Assembly (NCBI GenBank): GCA_018715765.1
Contig: DVKY01000044.1
Coordinates: 1-64,000 of the forward strand
Direction: 5' to 3'
Length of the DNA: 64,000 nt
Source: Fimivicinus intestinavium
GTDB lineage: Bacteria > Bacillota > Clostridia > Oscillospirales > Acutalibacteraceae
How positions within the stretch are numbered: position 1 is the first letter of the stretch; the number at the start of each line of letters is the position of its first letter. Below, one piece after another: positions 24,866 through 33,421 of this stretch. The position numbers and the translations under genes were made by a program. Below the pieces are notes generated by a model that did no database searches, was not told where the DNA came from, and was given only the letters and a program-made list of their open reading frames with translations.

Positions 24866-25885
24866 ATGAGCCATTATGACGCCATTCGCCTGGAAAAGGG
24901 CATGTATGCAAGCGGGAAAACGCTCACCCAAACGCTCGAAGCGTTAGATCCCTCCGAAGCCTATCGCGGCACGCCGCTGGAAGGAATGGACGCCTTCCAG
25001 CGCCAGCTCAAGCGTTTTGACATTCACGTCAGCGGCCCCGGCAGCGACATGGTGGAGAAATTCTTTCAAACCACGGATTCTGCCGCGCTCTTCCCGGAAT
25101 ACGTCTCCCGCGCAGTACGGCAGGGATTGGAGAGCGCGGATATTCTTCCCCAAATCATTGCCGCTACGACCAAAATCGACGGCATGGATTACCGCACAAT
25201 CACCTCTGTGCCGGAGGAGGACGCCCGCTCGCTCAAGCGCGTGGCAGAGGGCGCTTTCATCCCTCAGACAGAGGTCAAAACGCAGGAGAATCTGGTGCGC
25301 CTGCACAAGCGCGGCCGGATGCTGGCCGCCTCCTATGAGGCGCTGCGTTTCCAGCGGCTTGACCTCTTCACCGTTACGCTGCGGCAGATCGGCCGCTCCA
25401 TCGCACGGGCACAGCTGAAGGATGCGGTCGACGTCCTCCTCCACGGCGATGGGAATAAAAATCCTGCGCCGGTGGTATCCGCTGCGACGCCCGGTACGCT
25501 CGCCTACGGCGATCTGATCAGCCTGTGGAACTGTTTCGACCCCTATTCGCTCAGTACAATCATCGCCTCACCCGATGTGATGGAGCGGCTTCTCGCCCTG
25601 GAGGAACTGCGGGACGCGGCGGCGGGCCTCAACTTCCACGCCACCGGCAAGATGGTCACACCGCTCGGCGCACAGCTTTTCAAAACCTCCGCCGTAGAGG
25701 AGGGCAGCCTGATCGCCCTGGACCGCAGCTGCGCGCTGGAAAGGGTGCAGGCGCAGGATGTTATGACGGATTACGACAAATTAATTGACCGTCAGCTGGA
25801 GCGCGCAGCCATCACGACAATCACCGGCTTCGCCAAAATTTTTCCCGGCGCCTCCAAGGTGCTGGAGGTAGGTGAGGCAGAATGA
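24866..25885 (+). CDS. Phage major capsid protein
   Basis: This 339-residue protein lies after the protease and decoration genes with an AAAGGGGA site. Features such as DYRTITSVPEEDARSLKRVAEGAFIPQTE, LHKRGRMLAASYEALRFQRLDLFTVTLRQIGRSI and the C-terminal DRQLERAAITTITGFAKIFPGASKVL are typical of the HK97-fold capsid proteins of PBSX-like phages. The N-terminal 60 residues could be a maturation segment removed by the neighbouring protease. The reading frame is intact. Confidence 0.85.
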   Translation: MSHYDAIRLEKGMYASGKTLTQTLEALDPSEAYRGTPLEGMDAFQRQLKRFDIHVSGPGSDMVEKFFQTTDSAALFPEYVSRAVRQGLESADILPQIIAATTKIDGMDYRTITSVPEEDARSLKRVAEGAFIPQTEVKTQENLVRLHKRGRMLAASYEALRFQRLDLFTVTLRQIGRSIARAQLKDAVDVLLHGDGNKNPAPVVSAATPGTLAYGDLISLWNCFDPYSLSTIIASPDVMERLLALEELRDAAAGLNFHATGKMVTPLGAQLFKTSAVEEGSLIALDRSCALERVQAQDVMTDYDKLIDRQLERAAITTITGFAKIFPGASKVLEVGEAE

Positions 25886-26274
25886 CGGCGGCAGGGGACC
25901 GGATCAGCGCCTCCGCTGTTTTGGAAAAGCTGCGGCTCCTGACGGTCCTCACGCCGCAGACGGAACCGCTCGCACAGCTACTCTGCGAGCAGGCAGCTCT
26001 GGCGCTCTCCGCCCGGCTGGCTGTTGGCGCCTGCCCGGCCGATCCACGCCTTACCTTTGCTGCCGCCGCGTTGGCGGGGAGTTGGCTGACCAAGAGCCGC
26101 TGCGCCGGAGAAACGCTCCCCGCTTTCCGGGCAGGGGACGTCAGCGTCACACCCGTCAATTTTGCGGATACGCAAAGCCGTCTCTGCCAGACGCTGCTGG
26201 AGGAAGCACTCACTCAGGCCGCCCCCCTGCTGCGGGATGACGGCTTCGCCTTTTGGCAAATCGGCGGGCCATAA
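25882..26274 (+). CDS. Head-tail connector protein
   Basis: This 130-residue helical protein overlaps the capsid gene by four bases. Size, position and the pattern of helices (EPLAQLLCEQAALALSARL ... SRLCQTLLEEALTQAAPLL) fit gp6-like adaptor proteins that bind the portal ring. Function is inferred from gene order. Confidence 0.6.
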   Translation: MTAAGDRISASAVLEKLRLLTVLTPQTEPLAQLLCEQAALALSARLAVGACPADPRLTFAAAALAGSWLTKSRCAGETLPAFRAGDVSVTPVNFADTQSRLCQTLLEEALTQAAPLLRDDGFAFWQIGGP

Positions 26275-26288
26275 GGGAGGAACGCATT

Positions 26289-26639
26289 ATGCACGAAATG
26301 ATCACATGGATGATGGAACGCTATGGGCGCAGCGTCAGCCTTTCCACGCCGGATGGCTGGCATTCCCCACTGTACCGTGCGTTTATCCAACCGCTTCGGT
26401 ATAAAAACAAAATGTATCTGGAGGGCAGCCATACAGAAATTGGCCTCTACGGCCCGGGCTACTACCTGTATATCGGCCCCGCAGCACACGATCTGACGCG
26501 GTTGGAGGCGGATGCCAGCCTGCACGCCGCCGGAGGCGAGCGCTATCAGATTGACCGGGCGGAGCAGGTGTTTATCGGGGAAGAGCCGCTCTACATCTGG
26601 GCAATTTTGCGCAGCATGACACAGGAGGTGGAGCCATGA
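26289..26639 (+). CDS. Head closure (stopper)-like protein
   Basis: This 116-residue, Tyr-rich, beta-strand-rich protein (RYKNKMYLEGSHTEIGLYGPGYYLYIGP) has a GGGAGG site. Proteins of this kind and place close the portal channel and join head to tail in siphoviruses and myoviruses. The start ATG is internal to a longer frame and chosen from the ribosome binding site. It overlaps the next gene by four bases. Family assignment is tentative. Confidence 0.55.
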   Translation: MHEMITWMMERYGRSVSLSTPDGWHSPLYRAFIQPLRYKNKMYLEGSHTEIGLYGPGYYLYIGPAAHDLTRLEADASLHAAGGERYQIDRAEQVFIGEEPLYIWAILRSMTQEVEP

Positions 26640-27094
26640 GCGCCCTTTGCGACGCGTTGGAGGAGCTCCGCCTGTTTCTCGCCGGGCACCCGTCGCTTTC
26701 AGAGATGAATTTCTGCGAGGAGTATCCCCCCGTACAAAAGCCCTCTCCGCTGCGCCGCGTCACGGTAGCGGTGGGGCTGGCGCAGGCATCCTGCTCGCCA
26801 GGCGCGCTTGGGCGGCTGATCGGGCAGGCAGAGGGGCTCGCCCGATATGGGGAGGATTGGGTCATCCGTATCCGTCTGATGATCCACGCACCGCACCATA
26901 TGGGCGGTTCCGCCTGCCGTAAAGCCTTTGAACAGATTTGGGAAGCACTCTGTCTGGAGCAGGCGTTTCCCATCCTGGCTGCCGGGTGCGGCCCGGTCAG
27001 TACGAGCAGGGAAACCGGCTCTCTACAGCTGGAGGCCTGGCTGGAGCTTCGTCTGCCGGCAGGCAATCAAAAAGAAAGCGGGGAAACTGCATGA
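26636..27094 (+). CDS. Phage tail completion/terminator-like protein
   Basis: This 152-residue protein overlaps both neighbours by four bases. The pattern of an N-terminal helix, YPPVQKPSPLRRVTVAVGL and a C-terminal beta strand SLQLEAWLELRLP resembles tail-terminator or tail-completion proteins, which sit between connectors and the tail tube. I do not recognise a specific family. Confidence 0.5.
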   Translation: MSALCDALEELRLFLAGHPSLSEMNFCEEYPPVQKPSPLRRVTVAVGLAQASCSPGALGRLIGQAEGLARYGEDWVIRIRLMIHAPHHMGGSACRKAFEQIWEALCLEQAFPILAAGCGPVSTSRETGSLQLEAWLELRLPAGNQKESGETA

Positions 27095-27483
27095 AACAGC
27101 TGCAATGCTTTGAGCGCACAACCGGACTGGATATTTTTTTGGAGGCAAATGGCCGGCGGATGGCCGCTGTGAAAAGCTGTGAGGCTGCCGCTCGGCGGGA
27201 AGGGTTGCCCCTCGCTCCTTTCGGTGAAAGCGAGGGCCGCGCGGCGGGACTCGGTCCGATGCAGTATACGCTCACGCTCACCCGCCTTGCGCCAGAGGCG
27301 GAGGAGATTGATCTGTTTTCCCTCAGCGGTTTTTCGCTCGTCATCGTAAAACCGGAAAGCCGGATCCTATACGAGGGCTGCGAGTGGCTGTCGATTACCG
27401 AGCGGCTCTCTCCCGACACATACGCAGTGGAAAACGCCGTTTTGCTCGCGTTATCCAGACGGCGGCTCCCAAAGGAGGAATAA
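27091..27483 (+). CDS. Possible tail-tube or adaptor protein
   Basis: This 130-residue protein is encoded where contractile phages have sheath and tube genes. The alternation of strands (LDIFLEANGRRMAAVKSCEA ... MQYTLTLTRLAP ... FSLVIVKPESRILYEGCEWLSITE) is compatible with the tail-tube fold, and the length is close to that of small tube proteins. No motif proves it. If it is the tube, the tail would be a tube without sheath or tape measure; if not, it may be an adaptor joining the neck straight to the baseplate. Confidence 0.4.
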   Translation: MKQLQCFERTTGLDIFLEANGRRMAAVKSCEAAARREGLPLAPFGESEGRAAGLGPMQYTLTLTRLAPEAEEIDLFSLSGFSLVIVKPESRILYEGCEWLSITERLSPDTYAVENAVLLALSRRRLPKEE

Positions 27484-27487
27484 AACT

Positions 27488-27625
27488 ATGACGATACCCA
27501 CTGATCTTTCATCCTTGCAACAGGCTTCCCCCCTTTCCGCGCAGGCGGATAACGGTAAGTCGCTGCTGCAGGAGCTATCGCAGGCGCTGGAGCGGGATGC
27601 CCGCCTCTACCCGGCGCCTATGTAG
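27488..27625 (+). CDS. 45-residue protein in place of tape measure genes
   Basis: A strong AAAGGAGGAAT site precedes ATG at 27488, and the frame runs 45 codons: MTIPTDLSSLQQASPLSAQA ... ERDARLYPAPM. It is acidic and helix-prone. In PBSX-type loci the tail assembly chaperones and the tape measure gene (usually well over 1 kb) stand at this spot. Here only this short gene is present. It could be a remnant or a tiny length-determining or adaptor peptide. Function unknown. Confidence 0.65.
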   Translation: MTIPTDLSSLQQASPLSAQADNGKSLLQELSQALERDARLYPAPM

Positions 27626-27646
27626 GCTTAGAAAGGGGGCTTGCAC

Positions 27647-28150
27647 ATGACTGCTATGCGTTTCGGCGCTTTCCCCTGGTCATTAAACCCCACCGAGCTC
27701 CGTGTGGAGGATGGACGGCGCACCCAGGAAACAGTTTTCCCCTTCCCTGCGCTGCAGGATACAGGTCCGCTGCTGCGCACGGTCAGCGGACGCGGCTTTT
27801 TTGCCGGGGAGACGGCTGCAGAGCAATTCGCCGGGCTGCGTGCGCTTCTCGCCGGCGGCGCCCAGGTACTGACCATACCCGAGTACGGCCCCATACGCGC
27901 TGTGCTGACACAGCTTGACCTGCTGCGCGGCAGCATCCGGCTGATAGAGTATACATTTATCTTTCAGGAAAGCCCGGCGAAAGAAAGCAGCCAGCCCTGC
28001 CCTCCTTCCACCGCCTTGCTGCAGGAGGGAGAAACGCTTTGGCATCTCGCGGCGCGCTTTTCCCTCCCGATTGAACGGCTGCTTGCGCTTAACCCGCAGA
28101 TCCCCGAGCCCTGGAGCGTCACCGCCGGCATGGAGGTGAACCTTCTATGA
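27647..28150 (+). CDS. LysM-containing baseplate hub protein (XkdP-like)
   Basis: This 167-residue protein has an N-terminal domain (about 5-110) of the hub/connector kind, then a C-terminal LysM-type repeat (EGETLWHLAARFSLPIERLLALNPQIP ... AGMEVNLL). In PBSX the corresponding XkdP links tape measure and hub. LysM may bind peptidoglycan or, in phages, act as a structural module. The ATG at 27647 follows GAAAGGGGG. Its end overlaps the next gene by four bases. Confidence 0.75.
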   Translation: MTAMRFGAFPWSLNPTELRVEDGRRTQETVFPFPALQDTGPLLRTVSGRGFFAGETAAEQFAGLRALLAGGAQVLTIPEYGPIRAVLTQLDLLRGSIRLIEYTFIFQESPAKESSQPCPPSTALLQEGETLWHLAARFSLPIERLLALNPQIPEPWSVTAGMEVNLL

Positions 28151-29094
28151 TCAGCTGCACTGCGGCCATCGCCGGCAGCGGAAAACCTGCGCCCCTTCCC
28201 ATGCCGGAAAGCCTGGAGCTGCAAGCGCACTGTGCTTCCCCGGCGTGCCAGGCAACGCTTACCTTTGCCATGGAGCTGCCTCCGCCCAGGCTTGATACAA
28301 TCGAAATCGCATGTGGCGCGTTCTCTACGCCGCTTTTTACCGGCAGGCTGGACGAGCAGGCCTTCACCCTAGATCAGAGCGGTGGGCGGTTGCTGCTCAG
28401 CGCACGCTCCCTGGGCGGCGCTTTGTTGGATAACGAAGCTGCGCCTGCCAGCTATAACCGGCCAGATTTACAGGCCGTATTTTTGCTGCACGCAGCTCCC
28501 TATGGGTTGACCGGCGCGCTGGGAGAGGGCTGCTGCCCCGGCGTGTATACCGTTGCAAAAGGGCAGAGCGAGTGGGAGGTGCTCTCTGATTTTTGCAGCA
28601 TGGTGTGCGGATGGCGGCCACGCATTACTGAAGACGGCATATTGGACGCATCGCCGCCCGGGCGCGGAGATGCACTCCTGCTTTCCAACCGGGAGCCGGG
28701 CGGGATACGCTACGCCTCTGCGCGGCGGATCAGCAGGCCCTACGGCACTGTCACCGAGCTGCGCTACCGGCCGGACCGGGAGAACGGCTACCTTTACACC
28801 ATGCGGCAAGAGGGGCCTCTCCCGGCCAGGAGGCTGCTCGACCTGGCACAGACACCTGCTTGGCGCGGAAGGCAGGAGGCGGAGTGGGTGCTACGGCGAT
28901 CCCTTGCCGGCAGTGAGGAACTGATTGTAGAAACGCCGTTTTCCTTCCCCGGCAGGCTTGGGGACGCTGTGCATGCGCCAGATGAAGCCTGTGCACCGAT
29001 CCGGGAGGACTGGTGCATCTGGGCCATAGGCCGCCATCTTTCCCGAAGCAGCGCCGGCTGCACGGTAACACTGCGCCCCAGAGATCATTTTTGA
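28147..29094 (+). CDS. Baseplate hub protein, phage late control D / XkdQ-like
   Basis: This 315-residue protein resembles the gpD/VgrG N-terminal hub family. It has an OB-like strand pattern at the start, YNRPDLQAVFLLHAAPYGL and the SEWEVLSDFCSMVCGWRPRITEDGILDASPPG segment typical of XkdQ-type hubs. Three copies would form the central hub under the tube. It is translationally coupled to the LysM gene. Confidence 0.7.
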   Translation: MISCTAAIAGSGKPAPLPMPESLELQAHCASPACQATLTFAMELPPPRLDTIEIACGAFSTPLFTGRLDEQAFTLDQSGGRLLLSARSLGGALLDNEAAPASYNRPDLQAVFLLHAAPYGLTGALGEGCCPGVYTVAKGQSEWEVLSDFCSMVCGWRPRITEDGILDASPPGRGDALLLSNREPGGIRYASARRISRPYGTVTELRYRPDRENGYLYTMRQEGPLPARRLLDLAQTPAWRGRQEAEWVLRRSLAGSEELIVETPFSFPGRLGDAVHAPDEACAPIREDWCIWAIGRHLSRSSAGCTVTLRPRDHF

Positions 29095-29109
29095 CAAGGA
29101 GGCCATGTT

Positions 29110-29469
29110 ATGTGGATTACACAAAGGCTCTCACAGCCTGTGCGCCCCACTGCTGCGGAAAACGGCAGAGTAGATTCCTTTCAGCAAACGTCGCTTTCCG
29201 CCACAGGTTCCGCGCAACGGCGGGATATCCCGCTCTATGCGCCTGCGGGGGTGATTTCGGTCCCAAGCCCGGGGGAGCAGGTGCTCCTCCTCCCCTGCGC
29301 GGGAGAGGCGGTGTGCGCAGGGGTACGGGTTACGCAGGCGCACGGGCTCCAGCCTGGAGAGCTCCGGCTGTTTTCCGCAGGAGGGGCGAGCATCACACTG
29401 AAAAACGATGGAACCATCGAGCTCTGCGGTACAATCATTCACACCGGCAGCCCGCCGCCTGCCAAATGA
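29110..29469 (+). CDS. Baseplate spike (gpV/PAAR-like) protein
   Basis: This 119-residue protein starts MWITQRLSQPVRPTAAENGRV. A beta-rich part with DIPLYAPAGVISVPSPGEQVLLLP is the OB-fold pattern of gpV-type spike proteins, and the C-terminal ASITLKNDGTIELCGTIIHTG resembles the stacked strands of a spike helix. It has a GGAGG site. It probably forms the membrane-piercing tip. Assignment is moderately supported by motif and gene order. Confidence 0.65.
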   Translation: MWITQRLSQPVRPTAAENGRVDSFQQTSLSATGSAQRRDIPLYAPAGVISVPSPGEQVLLLPCAGEAVCAGVRVTQAHGLQPGELRLFSAGGASITLKNDGTIELCGTIIHTGSPPPAK

Positions 29470-29485
29470 CAAGGAGGGATTTCAC

Positions 29486-29845
29486 ATGGATACGCTGCTG
29501 GAAAACGGCGACTGGGCGCTGGATGCCTGCGGTATTCCGATCGCGATCACCGGATGGCAGGAAGAGCTTCAGCGCTGCCGGATTCGTCTACAAACGCCCA
29601 AGGGTTCGTTTTTGCATCAGCCCACCTTTGGCAGCGGCCTTTGCGCGCTCGCGCAGCAAGCAGGTCCTCCGGGAAAAGACCAACGCGCCATGGAGCTCGC
29701 ACAGGAGGCTCTGATGCCCATGCCGCACATCCGGGTGTGCGCGGCAAAACGGCTCTGCGGGGAAGACGGGCGCTGCTCAGGCTTTCTCATTCAGCTGGCC
29801 GGAAAAGGCTGGCAAAGGGAGGTGCGCATTGATGCCGGCGACTGA
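29486..29845 (+). CDS. Baseplate wedge protein (gp25/gpW, XkdS-like)
   Basis: This 119-residue protein has CGIPIAITGWQEELQRCRIRLQTPKGSFLHQPTFGSGL, a pattern of DUF2634/gp25-like wedge subunits that initiate sheath assembly in contractile systems. It has an AAGGAGGG site. The 3' end overlaps the baseplate J gene by 14 bases. Its presence without a sheath gene is odd. Confidence 0.65.
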   Translation: MDTLLENGDWALDACGIPIAITGWQEELQRCRIRLQTPKGSFLHQPTFGSGLCALAQQAGPPGKDQRAMELAQEALMPMPHIRVCAAKRLCGEDGRCSGFLIQLAGKGWQREVRIDAGD

Positions 29846-30911
29846 CGATTACACCTATCAGGGGCTGCTGGATGAGATGTTCGCCGCTTATGAGACGCAC
29901 AGCGGAAACCGGCCGGACGACGCCTCTGATGCGGGCATCCGGCTACGGGTGCTGGCAGGCCAGCTTTTTGCGCTGCATAGCCGCATCAGCTGGATACAGC
30001 GTCAGTTCTTTCCCTCCACTGCAACCGGCACGCAGCTTGACCAGCTTGCCGCAATGTGGGGGCTTGCGCGAAAGGAAGCCTCCTTCGCCGAGGGGATGCT
30101 CCTCTTTTCCCGGCCGGAGGCGGAAACACTGCCGGAAGCCCAGCTTCCCTCTGGCATTATTTGCGCCGCGCCCGGCACACAGGGTAAGCAATTTGTCACA
30201 TTGGAGCCGTCCATTCTGCCGGAGGGCGAAACACAGGCCCTCGTGCCCGCACGCGCGTTGGAAACGGGTGCGGATTCCAATGTGGCGGCAGGCAAAATTA
30301 CGATTCCGGTCAATCCGCCGCAGGGCGTCACGCAGGTGACAAACCCTTCTGCCTTTGACGGCGGCGCAGATACGGAAACGGACGATCACCTGCGCCGGCG
30401 TCTGGCCGACCGGCTTGGCAAGATGCCAAACGGCGCCAACGCCGACACCTATCGGGAAAAGGCGCTCGCCTATGACGGCGTGCTAGAAGCCGCCGTACTG
30501 CCGCGGGCGCGTGGCAAGGGGACGGTGGATGTGATTATTCTGACTGCGTCACAAGCGCCGGAGGAAACGTTGCGATCCCAGATCCAGGCCGATTTTGAGC
30601 ATAACCGGGAGATTGGGACAGATATCCTCGTGCGGGGCGCTGTGTACACGCCGGTGAATCTCTCTGTCAGGGTGCTCGCAGAATACGGCTATGACGCCGG
30701 GCTGGTCGCCGCACAGTGTAAAGCCGCGCTGTGTGGGATGCTGGAAGCGCTCCCCCTCGGCGGACCGCTGCTGGCCGCCCAGATAGGGGAGGCGCTGTTT
30801 CACGTGGAGGGCGTCGCCAACTATGCGCTGGAAGCGCCAAGAGAGGATGTTCTCTTCTCCGCAGATGCAAAGCTGACGCCAGGCGAGATCACCGTGCAGC
30901 TTATGCAATAA
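29832..30911 (+). CDS. Baseplate J-family wedge protein (XkdT-like)
   Basis: This 359-residue protein has the baseplate J signature: YTYQGLLDEMFAAY at the start, SRISWIQRQFFPSTATGTQLDQLAAMWGLARKEA, then GGADTETDDHLRRRLADRLGKMPNGANADTYREKALAYDGVLEAAVLPRARG, and the C-terminal wedge domain. It forms the baseplate wedges with gpW and gpI. The ATG at 29832 follows GGGAGGTG. It is full length and intact. Confidence 0.9.
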   Translation: MPATDDYTYQGLLDEMFAAYETHSGNRPDDASDAGIRLRVLAGQLFALHSRISWIQRQFFPSTATGTQLDQLAAMWGLARKEASFAEGMLLFSRPEAETLPEAQLPSGIICAAPGTQGKQFVTLEPSILPEGETQALVPARALETGADSNVAAGKITIPVNPPQGVTQVTNPSAFDGGADTETDDHLRRRLADRLGKMPNGANADTYREKALAYDGVLEAAVLPRARGKGTVDVIILTASQAPEETLRSQIQADFEHNREIGTDILVRGAVYTPVNLSVRVLAEYGYDAGLVAAQCKAALCGMLEALPLGGPLLAAQIGEALFHVEGVANYALEAPREDVLFSADAKLTPGEITVQLMQ

Positions 30912-30929
30912 AAAGGAGGGAACGATAGC

Positions 30930-31496
30930 TTGTCCATTCTGGAACAGATGCTGCAGGCACTCCGGCCCCTGCGTCTTTACACGCTTGCGCCGGAAGGCCC
31001 TGTCCATGCGGAGCTAAGCGCCTATGCGCAGGCCCTTGAGAACGTGCAGCAGCGATTGTTGCATGTGTTGCAGGAGGCCTTTTTCCAAACGTCCTCAGAG
31101 AAACGCCTTGCCGAATGGGAGCGGCTGCTGGGGCTCCCTCCGGTGCAGCTTTCCCCAGAGGAACGCCGGGAACGTCTCCTCCAGCGCCTTGCGCAGGGTG
31201 CGCCGGGCCCCACGCCGGGGGAAATCCAAGCCCTGCTGGATGCATCCGGCTTCACCGGCACGCTCGAGGAGGATGTGGAGGCGCAGACCGTCCGCCTCAT
31301 CTGGAGCGGCGCGGGTAGCAGCCTCCCCGCATGTGCGGCAGCGGTGCGCGCCATGGAAAGCGCCCTGCCTGCCCAGCTGAAAATCTGGGCTAACCTCCCC
31401 ACACAGGATTGGGACGCACTGGATGAAGCCGCAAGGCCCTTCGATAGCTGGGATGCACTCGCTCTGCGGTGGGAGCTGCAAGAGGCTGACACATAG
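30930..31496 (+). CDS. DUF2313 (gpI/XkdU-like) tail protein
   Basis: This 188-residue protein is of the YmfQ/DUF2313 family, which completes the baseplate wedge and carries fibres. It shows the helical ALENVQQRLLHVLQEAFFQTSSEKRLAEWERLLGL segment and LSPEERRERLLQRLAQGAPGPTPGEIQALLDASGFTG. It has a TTG start with AAGGAGGG eight bases ahead. Confidence 0.8.
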   Translation: MSILEQMLQALRPLRLYTLAPEGPVHAELSAYAQALENVQQRLLHVLQEAFFQTSSEKRLAEWERLLGLPPVQLSPEERRERLLQRLAQGAPGPTPGEIQALLDASGFTGTLEEDVEAQTVRLIWSGAGSSLPACAAAVRAMESALPAQLKIWANLPTQDWDALDEAARPFDSWDALALRWELQEADT

Positions 31497-31512
31497 TAAG
31501 GAGGTGAAACCA

Positions 31513-31977
31513 TTGCCCAGCAGTGCAAAAACGGAAAAGCTCGGCCTAAACAGTTGGGCTGGCGCAGACACGCCCAAGCGGGCGGATTTCAATCAGGATA
31601 ACCGTATCCTGGACGAAGCGCTCGGCGGGCACCTTGCGGACGGCTCCCTTCATGTAACAGCCGCCGAGAAAGCCCTTTGGAATGCACCGTTTGCCGCAGG
31701 CACCTACTTCGGCACAAATGCGGCGCAACGCACCATTCAGCTTGGCTTCCAGCCAAAGGCAGTCCTTTTGATGGCTGCGGGATATCCGCCCTCCCGCGTG
31801 GATGCAGAGAGCGGGCAGACCACCGTCTACTCCGGTCTGGCGGTGAACGGGCAGGGAACGCTCGGGCTGAGCATTACCAACGGCGGCTTTGCGGTGGAGA
31901 TGAACGCTTCGCTCGGCAGCGGAGTCAGCTGCCTGAACCAGAGCGGCATGACATATCTCTACGTCGCGTTTCGATAA
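31513..31977 (+). CDS. Tail fibre-like protein
   Basis: This 154-residue protein opens with SAKTEKLGLNSWAGADTPKRADFNQDNRILDEAL, the attachment segment common to N termini of phage tail proteins that follow gpI. The second half (GYPPSRVDAESGQTTVYSGLAVNGQGTLGLSITNGGF) is beta-rich and would be the receptor-binding part. It is short for a fibre. The TTG start has a perfect AAGGAGGTG six bases before it. It is the last gene of the island; a terminator follows. Confidence 0.7.
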   Translation: MPSSAKTEKLGLNSWAGADTPKRADFNQDNRILDEALGGHLADGSLHVTAAEKALWNAPFAAGTYFGTNAAQRTIQLGFQPKAVLLMAAGYPPSRVDAESGQTTVYSGLAVNGQGTLGLSITNGGFAVEMNASLGSGVSCLNQSGMTYLYVAFR

Positions 31978-32013
31978 GCCGCGCCCAACCGGCGCACAAC
32001 GGAGCCGCACGGT

Positions 32014-32045
32014 AAAGAAAGGCTTGCCCTGCTTTCTTTTTTCTT
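32014..32045 (+). terminator. Terminator at the end of the phage island
   Basis: AAAGAAAG / CTTTCTTT with a 10-base loop runs into TTTTTTC, 37 bases after the last phage gene. Confidence 0.65.
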
Positions 32046-32099
32046 TTATAATAGAGGGAGTTTCACCGAAATGATTTTATCTGTCAGGAGGTTTTCCCT

Positions 32100-33377
32100 T
32101 TGAAAAAGAAGCCGCTTATTATCACCTGCATCCTGTTGGCCGCAGCGGTTGCCCTGACGGTTGCCGTATTCGTCTTTGACCTGGGCGAGCAAAAAGAACC
32201 CGAGCAGCCGGCTGTTGATCCCAACGCCGCCGCAAGCTATCAGGCACTGAGTGAAATTGCGGATTTTGCTGACTATCCCCTTCTGCCGACGGATTTTGAC
32301 GGCGTTTTTTACACAGCGAATCCAAACGGTGTTTTTTACTTTTATTCCTATCAAAATGGCGCCTTTGAGCAGTTGGAGGCCAGCGGCACGGTAGAGGCGA
32401 CAGTCTCGCTCAGCAACCAGAATATCCCCGCTAAGATCTACTATCTGGAGCGCGACGGCCGGGTGGATGGCTACGGCCTGTTTACCACCGCGATTTCAGA
32501 CGCACCCGTTGCCATCTATGATTACGTATTCTTCCGCGTGAAGACGATGCCGGACGCGTTCTCCGGGGATGCGCTGCTGCTGCTTGACACCAAGAAGGAG
32601 GATTTCTACCGCCCGGAAAAGGTGTATGAGGAGGCCTACCGGCTTGACCTCTCCAGCGGAGAAACAGATGTTTTCCTACTGCAAAAAAGCCGGACCATTG
32701 GGGAAAACGGCGGTTCACGGGCTGACTTTACGCTGCTGACGGACGCTTTGGTAGACAATGCCGGCAGCCGTCTGCTCTTCTTCACCGGCCGTTATTACGC
32801 CGCCAGCTCCGAAAAACGGGATGTAATGTTCCGCACCGGCAGCCGGCAGACGCACGGCTTTGCCAACGCGGATTATTATTACGCCCGCTCTACGGACGAG
32901 GGCATTGTCTTTTTACGTAAAACGGAGGCGGGCTTCAACGTCATGCGGTATCAGGATGGGGAGGAAACCGTCCTACGGGAATTCACCGGCGCTTTCGGCA
33001 CGGATTATCTGCTCAGCGGCGACACGCTCATCGGGCGGGACGGCACTGTTTATCATCTCGCCACTGGTCAGGAGAGCCGCTTCGCTGCACCGGGGCTGAC
33101 GGCCCTGGCCGCCGCAACCCTTAGCCCGGAGGGCAACCGCATCGTGCTGGCAGGCACGCCGGAGGGCGGCGCCGTCAACGAGCAAAGGATCGTCTACATT
33201 GATTTGGAGTCCGGCACGCAAAAGGCTTTTTCCGGCGAGGATCTTTACCGTCTGGAGACGCCGGAGCTTTTCTTCATCGATAACGATACGGTCTTTCACA
33301 ACCGGAAGAGCACGCAGGAGGGCAAGGCTTGCCAGCTGTGTGTGATCCAATGGGAAAAGGCCTTCGCCACGCAATAA
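32100..33377 (+). CDS. Membrane-anchored protein of unknown function, propeller-like
   Basis: This 425-residue protein has an N-terminal membrane segment (about 5-26, LIITCILLAAAVALTVAVFVF) and no lipobox. The rest is extracytoplasmic and rich in beta strands with repeated patterns such as GVFYFYSYQNG, GIVFLRKTEAGFNVMRYQDG, GRDGTVYHLATG and LSPEGNRIVLAG, suggesting a beta-propeller. I do not recognise a family. It has a TTG start with AGGAGG upstream and stands alone between the phage island and the convergent ribosomal operon. Confidence 0.7.
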   Translation: MKKKPLIITCILLAAAVALTVAVFVFDLGEQKEPEQPAVDPNAAASYQALSEIADFADYPLLPTDFDGVFYTANPNGVFYFYSYQNGAFEQLEASGTVEATVSLSNQNIPAKIYYLERDGRVDGYGLFTTAISDAPVAIYDYVFFRVKTMPDAFSGDALLLLDTKKEDFYRPEKVYEEAYRLDLSSGETDVFLLQKSRTIGENGGSRADFTLLTDALVDNAGSRLLFFTGRYYAASSEKRDVMFRTGSRQTHGFANADYYYARSTDEGIVFLRKTEAGFNVMRYQDGEETVLREFTGAFGTDYLLSGDTLIGRDGTVYHLATGQESRFAAPGLTALAAATLSPEGNRIVLAGTPEGGAVNEQRIVYIDLESGTQKAFSGEDLYRLETPELFFIDNDTVFHNRKSTQEGKACQLCVIQWEKAFATQ

Positions 33378-33421
33378 ACCGCTTGTCCGGCGAAGCGCGG
33401 TTCAAAATTCAAAAGGTACAG

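Noticed and set aside
20524..31977. Complete inducible prophage or R-type tailocin.
   Set aside because: Tailocins lack terminase and capsid and need a sheath; inducible prophages need integrase, repressor and lysis genes. None of these conditions is met here.
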